Source of the DNA: Frankiales bacterium
GTDB taxonomy: Bacteria; Actinomycetota; Actinomycetes; Mycobacteriales; SCTD01
Length of the DNA: 5,888 nucleotides
Direction of reading: 5' to 3'
Assembly (NCBI GenBank): GCA_025965495.1
Contig: JAOPWW010000283.1
Coordinates: 1-5,888, forward strand
In this document: positions 1-4,631 of the stretch, piece after piece
Position numbering within the stretch: position 1 is the first letter of the stretch
Layout of the letters: the number at the start of each line of letters is the position of its first letter
Notes under the pieces: generated by a model
The model's database searches: none
Seen by the model: only the letters and a program-made list of their open reading frames with translations
Told to the model about the DNA's origin: nothing
Made by a program: the position numbers and the translations under genes

Positions 1-141
1 GACAGCACCGGCACGTACCGGATCCCGCGCACCTTCACCGGCTCGGGCACCTTCGGGTTCCTCACCCGGACCGGTCAGACCCTGACCAACGCGGCCGGCG
101 TGAGCAACAACGGCAAGGCCCGCCCGACGGCGATCTTCTAG
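1..141 (+). CDS. 3' end of an unidentified protein, cut by the window edge
   Basis: Reading in frame from base 1 gives 46 residues before TAG at 139-141. Almost all third positions are G or C, as in the other genes here, so this is very likely true coding sequence. The tail is rich in Thr, Gly and Asn, with alternating hydrophobic and polar residues (TFTGSGTFGFLTRTG). That suggests a beta-rich domain, possibly of a secreted or surface protein, but no signal peptide or motif is visible because the start lies outside the window. I do not recognise the family. The gene ends 6 bases before a strong hairpin and converges on the lipoprotein gene. Confidence 0.7.
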   Translation, partial: DSTGTYRIPRTFTGSGTFGFLTRTGQTLTNAAGVSNNGKARPTAIF

Positions 142-147
142 CCACGA

Positions 148-184
148 CCTCGGGGGCGGTCCGCACGTCGGGCCGCCCCCGAGG
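148..184 (+). terminator. Strong stem-loop terminator after the first gene
   Basis: A perfect 12-bp inverted repeat lies at 148-159 and 173-184. It can extend inward through a G-T wobble and three more pairs to leave a 5-base loop. It starts just after the TAG of the first gene. There is no T-run, which is common for actinobacterial terminators. Confidence 0.7.
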
Positions 185-199
185 CGTGCCCGGGCAGCA

Positions 200-233
200 C
201 GAAGGGCGGCTCCGCCGAGGGAGCCGCCCTTCG
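200..233 (-). terminator. Stem-loop terminator of the lipoprotein gene, probably bidirectional
   Basis: Bases 201-212 pair perfectly with 221-232, and the outer C200-G233 pair extends the stem. The loop is about 8 bases. The hairpin lies 13 bases beyond the stop codon of the leftward lipoprotein gene. It is also a second block for readthrough from the rightward gene. There is no T-run on either side. Confidence 0.65.
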
Positions 234-246
234 ACGTGCGGGAGGA

Positions 247-615
247 CTAGATGCCCTCGATGACCTCGCCCAGGCCGGCCATCTGCTCGACGATCGCGGC
301 GCGCTTCGCCTTCGCGATCTCCGGCTTGATCGTGACGTCGACGAAGCCGTCGGAGTTCAGGCTCGCGGCCTCGACGCCCTCGGTCTCCTTGAGCTTGGCG
401 ACCGTGCCGTCGATCTGCGCCTTGGTGGCGCCCGCCTTCGGCTTGACCAGGAACTGGCCGACGTCGGAGTTCACCGCCTTGCTCACCGCCGACGGGACCG
501 CCTTGGCCGCCGGGGGCGCCTTGTCGGCGGGGCTGTCGCCGCACGCGGAGAGCGTCAGGGCGCAGGCGACGAGGGCCGTCGACAGCAGGGTGGACCGGAG
601 AGCGGGGGAGCGCAC
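247..615 (-). CDS. Small secreted lipoprotein of unknown function
   Basis: The product is 122 residues. The N-terminus is a lipoprotein signal peptide: Arg2 and Arg7, a hydrophobic core at about 9-22, then the lipobox L22-S23-A24-C25. The mature protein would therefore begin at lipidated Cys25 and sit on the outer face of the cytoplasmic membrane. Residues 27-50 are an Ala/Pro/Lys-rich linker. Residues 52-122 read as strand, helix, strand, strand, helix, strand, with strands near FLVKP, EAASL, VDVTI and EVIEGI, which fits a small ferredoxin-like fold. That fold is inferred from the pattern only. No catalytic motif is visible, so it may bind a ligand or a partner. The GTG start at 613-615 is supported by a GGAGGAA Shine-Dalgarno 7 bases upstream. 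The gene is monocistronic within the window, converging on the first gene and diverging from the DJ-1/PfpI gene. Confidence 0.8.
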   Translation of the reverse strand: MRSPALRSTLLSTALVACALTLSACGDSPADKAPPAAKAVPSAVSKAVNSDVGQFLVKPKAGATKAQIDGTVAKLKETEGVEAASLNSDGFVDVTIKPEIAKAKRAAIVEQMAGLGEVIEGI

Positions 616-725
616 GAGCAGTTTCCTCCAAGGAAGCGACGGGGACGGCGGCGTCGTCCCTCACAGACTAGGACGATCGGCAGGCCCGGAAGTTGCCGCT
701 GAGGGGCTCGGGGTAGGTCACAGCC
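616..725. promoter_or_regulatory. Divergent promoter region between the lipoprotein and DJ-1/PfpI genes
   Basis: This 110-base spacer must hold the start signals of both divergent genes. For the leftward gene, TAGTCT (665-670 read on the minus strand) fits the TANNNT pattern of actinobacterial -10 boxes. No convincing -35 is seen. For the rightward gene, TAGGTC (714-719) lies 6 bases before ATG 726 and could give a leaderless or very short-leader transcript. Alternatively, GGGGTAGG (710-717) could act as a weak ribosome binding site. A TTGCCG at 693-698 is only 15 bases from TAGGTC, which is short for a -35 partner. These assignments are weak; that the region is regulatory follows from the gene arrangement. 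Confidence 0.4.
623..629 (-). promoter_or_regulatory. Ribosome binding site of the lipoprotein gene
   Basis: On the minus strand this reads GGAGGAA and lies 7 bases from the GTG at 615, which fixes that start. It forms one arm of a perfect 5-bp inverted repeat with a 3-base loop (623-627 and 631-635), so the site could be partly hidden in a small mRNA hairpin. Confidence 0.7.
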
Positions 726-1283
726 ATGACCACAGACAGCCTGTCCGGCAAGACCATCGCCTTCCTCGTCGCCCCCGAGGGCATCGAGCAGGTCGAGCTC
801 ACCGAGCCCTGGAAGGCCGTGCAGGAGGCCGGCGCGACGCCGAAGCTCCTGTCGACCGAGAGCGGCGAGGTGCAGGCCTACAACCACCTCGACAAGGGCG
901 ACACCTTCCCCGTCGACGAGGTCGTGGACGGCGCCGACGTCGCCTCCTACGACGCCCTGGTGCTGCCCGGTGGCGTCGCGAACCCCGACGCCCTGCGCAT
1001 GCAGCAGCCCGCCGTCGCGTTCGTGAAGGCCTTCTTCGACGCCGGCAAGCCGGTCGCCGCGATCTGCCACGCGCCGTGGACACTGGTCGAGGCCGACGTC
1101 GTGCGCGGCCGCACGCTCACCAGCTGGCCGAGCCTGCAGACCGACCTGCGCAACGCCGGGGCCACCTGGACCGACGAGGAGGTCGTAGTCGACGAGAACG
1201 GCGCAAGCCCGCTGGTCACCAGCCGCAACCCCGACGACCTCCCCGCGTTCGGCAAGAAGATCGTCGAGATCTTCAGCAGGTGA
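726..1283 (+). CDS. DJ-1/PfpI-family protein (type 1 glutamine amidotransferase-like)
   Basis: The product is 185 residues, close to the usual 165-190 for bacterial YhbO/PfpI proteins. The nucleophile elbow AICHAPW has Cys114-His115 as the expected reactive pair. Glu21, in the segment ending IEQVEL, matches the conserved acidic residue that lies beside the cysteine in this family. The strand-turn LVLPGG at 78-83 and the C-terminal signatures TSWPSLQTDLRNAG (132-145), DEEVVVD (150-156) and TSRNPDDLPAF are typical of the PfpI subgroup. Members have been described as intracellular proteases, glyoxalase III enzymes or protein and nucleotide deglycases. The true substrate here cannot be read from sequence. 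There is no signal peptide, so it is cytosolic, probably oligomeric as in its relatives. It is the first gene of a unit with two LOG genes, ending 9 bases before the next start. Confidence 0.93.
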   Translation: MTTDSLSGKTIAFLVAPEGIEQVELTEPWKAVQEAGATPKLLSTESGEVQAYNHLDKGDTFPVDEVVDGADVASYDALVLPGGVANPDALRMQQPAVAFVKAFFDAGKPVAAICHAPWTLVEADVVRGRTLTSWPSLQTDLRNAGATWTDEEVVVDENGASPLVTSRNPDDLPAFGKKIVEIFSR

Positions 1284-1292
1284 GCAACTAGG

Positions 1293-2108
1293 TTGCAACG
1301 CGTGCCCGACTCGATCGACCCCGACCGCCGCGCGACGCCGTCCAAGCAGCGCGGGCCGGTGACCCTGCGGCGCGACCAGGTGCAGTCGAGCACCACGGAC
1401 GAGCGCCTGCTGGACACCCGCGGGGACTCCGCCTGGGTCCACTCCGACCCCTGGCGGGTCCTGCGGATCCAGAGCGAGTTCGTCGAGGGGTTCGGGCTGC
1501 TGGCCGAGCTGCCCCGCGCCGTCGCCGTGTTCGGCAGCGCCCGGACCAAGCCGGACGCGCCGGAGTACGCCGTCGGGCGGGAGGTCGGGGCGAAGCTCGC
1601 CAAGGCGGGCTGGGCCGTCATCACCGGCGGCGGGCCCGGGGCGATGGAGGCGGCGAACCGCGGCGCCAGCGAGGCCGGCGGTCTGTCGGTCGGGCTCGGC
1701 ATCGAGCTGCCGTTCGAGCAGCACCTCAACGAGTGGGTCGACCTCGGCCTCAACTTCCGGTACTTCTTCGCGCGCAAGACCATGTTCGTGAAGTACAGCC
1801 AGGGCTTCGTCATCCTGCCCGGCGGCTTCGGGACCATGGACGAGCTGTTCGAGGCGCTCACGCTGGTCCAGACCCGCAAGGTCAACCAGGTCCCCGTCGT
1901 GCTGCTGGGGTCGGCGTTCTGGCAGCCGATGGTCGACTGGGTCCGCGGGAGCCTGCTCGCCCACGGCTACGTCGGCGAGGCCGACGTCGACCTGCTGCAG
2001 GTCACCGACGACCCCGACGAGGCGGTCCGGATCATCGACGAGGCGTGGCAGGCCCGCGAGGCCGCGTCCCACCCGCACGACGACGGCGCCTCCGGCCCGG
2101 AGCAGTAG
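1293..2108 (+). CDS. LOG-family protein, long type (TIGR00730-like Rossmann-fold phosphoribohydrolase)
   Basis: The product is 271 residues. LOG enzymes cleave the N-glycosidic bond of adenine-type nucleoside 5'-monophosphates, including cytokinin nucleotides, giving free base and ribose 5-phosphate. Here GGGPGAME (112-119) is the phosphate-binding loop, Arg161-Lys162 precede the active site, and PGGFGTMDE (176-184) is the LOG signature ending in the catalytic Glu. Residues 1-75 form an N-terminal extension absent from short LOGs. It includes a segment with WRVLRIQSEFVEGF (54-67), which I recall as conserved in the actinobacterial long paralogue. TTG 1293 is favoured because AGGTGAG lies 8 bases upstream, overlapping the stop of the preceding gene. 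GTG 1302 is an in-frame alternative that would remove three residues. Old annotation as 'lysine decarboxylase' is not supported. The last 15 residues are polar and probably disordered. Confidence 0.9.
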   Translation: MQRVPDSIDPDRRATPSKQRGPVTLRRDQVQSSTTDERLLDTRGDSAWVHSDPWRVLRIQSEFVEGFGLLAELPRAVAVFGSARTKPDAPEYAVGREVGAKLAKAGWAVITGGGPGAMEAANRGASEAGGLSVGLGIELPFEQHLNEWVDLGLNFRYFFARKTMFVKYSQGFVILPGGFGTMDELFEALTLVQTRKVNQVPVVLLGSAFWQPMVDWVRGSLLAHGYVGEADVDLLQVTDDPDEAVRIIDEAWQAREAASHPHDDGASGPEQ

Positions 2109-2708
2109 GTGGCCGCCGTCTGCGTGTACTGCGCCTCGGCCCGCACGACGCCGGAGCACTACGTCGAGCTCGCCGCCGAGGTCGGCAGGGAGCTGGCCCG
2201 GCGGGGACACAGCCTGGTGTCCGGCGGAGGGGACCTGGCGTGCATGGGCGCCGTCGCGCGGGCCGCCCGGGCCGGGGGAGCGCACACCCTCGGCGTCATC
2301 CCGCGGGCCCTGCTCGACCTGGAGGTCGGCGACCGGTCGGCGGACGAGCTCGTCGTCGTCGACGACATGCGCGAGCGCAAGGGCCTCATGGACGCGCGCT
2401 CGGACGCCTTCCTCACCCTGCCCGGCGGGATCGGGACGCTCGAAGAGCTGCTCGAGGTGTGGACCGCCCGCAGCCTGGGCCTGCACGACAAGCCCGTCGT
2501 CGTCCTGGACGTCGACGGCCTGTACGACCCCTTGCGCGCGCAGATCGCGCTCATGACCGAGCGCGGTCTGGTCCGGCCCGAGGGCCTGGCGGCGCTGCAG
2601 TGGACGACGTCGGTGACTGAGGCGCTCGACGTCATCGAGGCCGGGCTCGCCGAGCCGGTCCACCTGCAGCCGACGGTCGACGAGCAGCTCGAGGCCGAGC
2701 CGGGCTAG
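2109..2708 (+). CDS. Short classical LOG protein (cytokinin riboside 5'-monophosphate phosphoribohydrolase)
   Basis: The product is 199 residues, the normal size of a type I LOG. The hallmarks are in order: the first strand VCVYCAS (4-10), the glycine loop SGGGDLACMG (38-47), GVIP (62-65), Arg90-Lys91, Arg97, and the signature PGGIGTLEE (105-113) with its catalytic Glu. The loop has Ala44 where many LOGs have Gly. As I recall it, the Mycobacterium tuberculosis homologue Rv1205 also lacks Gly at this point, so activity is not in doubt on that ground. The expected reaction is release of adenine or an N6-substituted adenine plus ribose 5-phosphate from the 5'-monophosphate. GTG 2109 follows directly on the TAG of the upstream LOG gene, and GGAG at 2099-2102 lies 6 bases before it. 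This indicates translational coupling. The two LOGs differ greatly outside the core motifs, so this is not a recent duplication. A hairpin follows the stop codon. Confidence 0.92.
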   Translation: MAAVCVYCASARTTPEHYVELAAEVGRELARRGHSLVSGGGDLACMGAVARAARAGGAHTLGVIPRALLDLEVGDRSADELVVVDDMRERKGLMDARSDAFLTLPGGIGTLEELLEVWTARSLGLHDKPVVVLDVDGLYDPLRAQIALMTERGLVRPEGLAALQWTTSVTEALDVIEAGLAEPVHLQPTVDEQLEAEPG

Positions 2709-2711
2709 GAG

Positions 2712-2741
2712 CCCGGCGGACGTCGTCGGCGGCCCGCCGGG
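2712..2741 (+). terminator. Possible terminator of the PfpI-LOG-LOG unit
   Basis: CCCGGCGG (2712-2719) pairs with CCGCCGGG (2734-2741) across a 14-base loop, with a G-T wobble outside. It begins 3 bases after the stop of the last gene in the unit. The loop is large and no T-run follows, so the call rests mainly on position. Confidence 0.45.
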
Positions 2742-2973
2742 TCGACCTCGTCGCGACGGGACGACGACGGCGTGCGGCCTCGGCGCTGAACGCGGGGCGG
2801 CGCGCCGGGTCCGGTGCTGCTGGCCGACGGCGGTGCGCCTCTCGGGTGCTGCTGGTCAGCGTCGGTGCTGCGCCTTCGTCGGTGCTGTTGACGTGTCGCC
2901 GGTGCGCGATGCCTCCTGGCCAGTGGTCGATCGCGGTGCCGCCCCTAGCACCGACTCCTCATGGCTGCCGCGG

Positions 2974-3001
2974 TCGTCCACAGGGCGCGGGCCTGTCCAC
3001 A
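2974..3001 (+). promoter_or_regulatory. Pair of DnaA-box-like 9-mers
   Basis: TCGTCCACA (2974-2982) and CTGTCCACA (2993-3001) each differ by one base from TTGTCCACA, the preferred DnaA box of high-GC actinobacteria. They are in the same orientation and 19 bases apart, about two helical turns. Only two copies occur and there is no AT-rich element, so this is not an origin. DnaA binding is inferred from the match only. The ACAGG/CCTGT arms between them also form a 5-bp inverted repeat. Confidence 0.3.
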
Positions 3002-3046
3002 CCTCCCGGTCGCGCACGCGACTCTCCGCGTACTGCTTGGGAGACT

Positions 3047-3062
3047 TCGAACACGCGATCGA
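3047..3062 (+). promoter_or_regulatory. LexA (SOS) box-like operator of the DUF222/HNH gene
   Basis: The site reads TCGAAC-ACGC-GATCGA. The mycobacterial/actinobacterial SOS box is TCGAAC-N4-GTTCGA, so 11 of the 12 defined bases match, the exception being A for T in the second half. It ends 22 bases before GTG 3085 and just upstream of the ribosome binding site. With a promoter near 3010-3036 it would cover the early transcribed region, a normal LexA operator position. LexA-controlled 13E12-family genes are known in Mycobacterium tuberculosis, which makes the context fitting. Confidence 0.65.
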
Positions 3063-3072
3063 ACTGGAAGCA

Positions 3073-3077
3073 GGAGG
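3073..3077 (+). promoter_or_regulatory. Ribosome binding site that sets the DUF222/HNH start
   Basis: GGAGG at 3073-3077 lies 7 bases before GTG 3085. It is the best Shine-Dalgarno in this reading frame and argues against the longer open frame that begins at 2833. Confidence 0.7.
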
Positions 3078-3084
3078 TGGTGTC

Positions 3085-4362
3085 GTGGCTGTCGGTGCGC
3101 TGGTCGACACCGCCGCCACCCAGCTCCTGGCCGGTCTCGAAGCGGTGCGGACCGTACCGGCGCCCTTGGGACAGCACGCAGCCCGTTTGTCGGTCCTCGC
3201 GCACGCTGCCGCCGAGTTGCAGGGCGTGTACCTGCGGGAGCTTGCCGCCACCTCGCCGGAGGAGGCGGGGTGTCGGAACGTCGCCGACGTCCTCGTGGAC
3301 CACGCCGGGCTGCCGGTCTGGCAGGCCCGGAGCGACGCGGCCCTCGCGGCGAAGCTGGCGAAGGTGCCGGGCGCTCTGGACGCCCTCGCCGAGGGTGGCG
3401 TGGAGCTCGCCGCCGCACGGTTGCTGGCCAAGGCCTTCGCCGCTCTGCCGCCTCGACTGCGAGACCGGCCGACCGCCGACGCACTGATCAGCCTCGCCGG
3501 CCTGGTCGACCTCGCGACGCTGCGCGCCAAGGTCGACGAGCTCGTCGCCGCCCTCGCCCCCGACGTCACGGACAGCGACATCGCCGACGCCCGCGAGCAG
3601 GCCGAGCTGGTCCTGGTCGACGTCGGTGCACGCACCCGGATGGACGCGGAGCTCGACGTCGTGCAGGGGGAGTGGCTGCGGGAGGTGCTGCTCGCCAAGG
3701 CCGAGGCCGACCGTGGGTCAGACGACCCTCGGAGCAGCGGCGCCCGGCTGCTCGACGCGCTGCTCGACTGCGTCCGGACCGCCGTCGACGCCGGAGCTGT
3801 CCCGCAGTCGGACGGTGCGCCGCCGACCCTCGTCGTCGTCACCTCGGTGCAGGACCTCGCAACCGTGGAGGACGCGGCTGCGGCCGTCCGACCCGAGGAC
3901 GCCCTCGTCGACCTGTTCGAGGGGACCGACCTCGGCTCGCCGACGACCCCTTCGGGGGCGCCCCGCTGGTCGACGTGCACGCGGGGTCGCACTCCGCTGG
4001 GACCGCGAACCCTCGGCGCCCTGTGCTGCACGGCGAAGCTGACGCGGCTGCTGCTGAGCCCGGCGGGATCGCCGCTGGACAGCAGCCCCGAGGCCCGGCA
4101 GATCAGCCGCCGCGAGCGGCGAGCCCTCGAGCACCGCGCGGGCTACCGGTGCGAGCGCGAGGGGTGCGGCCGCCCGGCGGCGGTCTGCGTCCCCCACCAC
4201 GTCGTCCCGTTCGCCCTCGGCGGGTCCAGTACGCAGGCGAACACCGTGCTGCTGTGCCGCAGCTGCCACCACCTGCTGCACGACCGTGGGCGCGACCTCG
4301 GGCTGACGGGTGACCGGCGGATCGGCCCTCGCGGCTGGGTCCGAGGCCGGCCGCCGCCATGA
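3085..4362 (+). CDS. DUF222 / 13E12-repeat-family protein with C-terminal HNH endonuclease domain
   Basis: From GTG 3085 the product has 425 residues, in the normal range. Residues 1 to about 280 are Ala/Leu-rich and largely helical, as in DUF222. The C-terminus carries an HNH nuclease fold: Cys356 and Cys361, the His371-His372 pair, Asn386, then Cys391-x2-Cys394-His395-His396. The four cysteines probably bind structural zinc, while the first His, Asn and last His are the metal-dependent nuclease residues. The family occurs in many copies in actinobacterial genomes. Its biological role is not settled, and DNA cleavage is inferred from the domain. A SOS-like box sits just upstream, suggesting induction by DNA damage. 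Codons around 3945-3989 look out of frame: the neighbouring frame reads DDPFGGAPLVDVHAGS with G or C at every third position, whereas the main frame reads TTPSGAPRWSTCTRGR. The HNH end is intact in frame, so the protein may still be functional. Confidence 0.9.
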   Translation: MAVGALVDTAATQLLAGLEAVRTVPAPLGQHAARLSVLAHAAAELQGVYLRELAATSPEEAGCRNVADVLVDHAGLPVWQARSDAALAAKLAKVPGALDALAEGGVELAAARLLAKAFAALPPRLRDRPTADALISLAGLVDLATLRAKVDELVAALAPDVTDSDIADAREQAELVLVDVGARTRMDAELDVVQGEWLREVLLAKAEADRGSDDPRSSGARLLDALLDCVRTAVDAGAVPQSDGAPPTLVVVTSVQDLATVEDAAAAVRPEDALVDLFEGTDLGSPTTPSGAPRWSTCTRGRTPLGPRTLGALCCTAKLTRLLLSPAGSPLDSSPEARQISRRERRALEHRAGYRCEREGCGRPAAVCVPHHVVPFALGGSSTQANTVLLCRSCHHLLHDRGRDLGLTGDRRIGPRGWVRGRPPP

Positions 4363-4626
4363 CCACGTGCTCGAGCCTGGGCCTGAGGCTGGTTCCGCGC
4401 CTGCGCCCGTGACCGCGTGCCCGAACCTGAGCCGTGCGCGAGCCCGAGTCGGGCTGAGACGGGCCGCGCCGAGCCGAGCCCTGGGGGGAGTCGGATCGAG
4501 CTCCCGGGCCTGGCCGGGACCGGTCACGTGCGCGGACCGGGACCGACGCGAAGCAGGGCAGTCGGGTCAGGGCCGACCGGGGTCAGGCGGTCGGGCTCAG
4601 GACCGGGCCGGGTCGGGTCGGGCCGT
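4363..4626. other. Convergent GC-rich spacer
   Basis: This 264-base stretch lies between the stop codons of the convergent DUF222/HNH and photoproduct lyase genes. No gene is supported. It contains several short inverted repeats and, at its right end, degenerate GGGTCAGG motifs, listed separately. One frame remains open for about 110 codons from 4310, but this is unremarkable at such GC content and its residues resemble no protein I know. Confidence 0.55.
4441..4455. terminator. Short hairpin, candidate bidirectional terminator
   Basis: AGCCCG (4441-4446) and CGGGCT (4450-4455) form a perfect 6-bp stem with a 3-base loop in the convergent spacer. Other weak hairpins lie at 4374-4390, 4520-4540 and 4573-4594. 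None has a T-run, so which of them ends transcription is uncertain. Confidence 0.3.
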
Positions 4627-4631
4627 TCAGG
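4564..4631. repeat. Degenerate short repeats with a GGGTCAGG core
   Basis: Related octamers occur at 4564-4571 and 4580-4587 (GGGTCAGG), 4593-4601 (GGGCTCAGG) and 4625-4631 (GTTCAGG), interspersed with GGTCGGG runs. Spacing is irregular (16, 13 and about 31 bases). The last copy overlaps the 3' end of the leftward gene. This may be only low-complexity drift. Confidence 0.35.

Larger units (their letters stand above)
2709..3084. other. Gene-free region upstream of the DUF222/HNH gene
   Basis: No convincing gene is seen here. One frame is open from GTG 2833 into the DUF222 gene, but its third positions and residue choice are not gene-like until about 3085. The left part holds the terminator and several copies of GGTGCTG (2813, 2845, 2864, 2881). 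A TTGACG at 2887-2892 resembles a -35 box but has no good -10 partner. TACTGC (3031-3036) could be the -10 of the DUF222 gene, with a start point just before the SOS-like box. The DnaA-like and LexA-like sites are listed separately. Confidence 0.6.

Noticed and set aside
555..2663. Very long open frame on the minus strand opposite the PfpI and LOG genes
   Set aside because: It lies wholly antisense to three well-recognised genes. Long antisense frames arise in high-GC DNA because the GC-rich third positions leave few stop codons. Its residues are Gly/Arg/Asp/Leu-rich with no motif.
1293..2708. Lysine decarboxylase function for the two LOG genes
   Set aside because: That label is a known mis-annotation of proteins with the PGGxGTxxE motif. 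No pyridoxal phosphate lysine motif is present.
2961..3010. Replication origin suggested by DnaA-like boxes
   Set aside because: Only two boxes occur, with no AT-rich unwinding region and no dnaA, dnaN or recF neighbours.
2833..3084. Extension of the DUF222/HNH gene upstream to GTG 2833
   Set aside because: The added 84 residues are not typical of the family, third positions are mixed, no ribosome binding site precedes 2833, and a good one precedes GTG 3085. The SOS-like box would also fall inside the coding region.
4564..4631. CRISPR-like or tandem repeat array
   Set aside because: The units are only about 8 bases, degenerate and irregularly spaced, with no distinct spacers.
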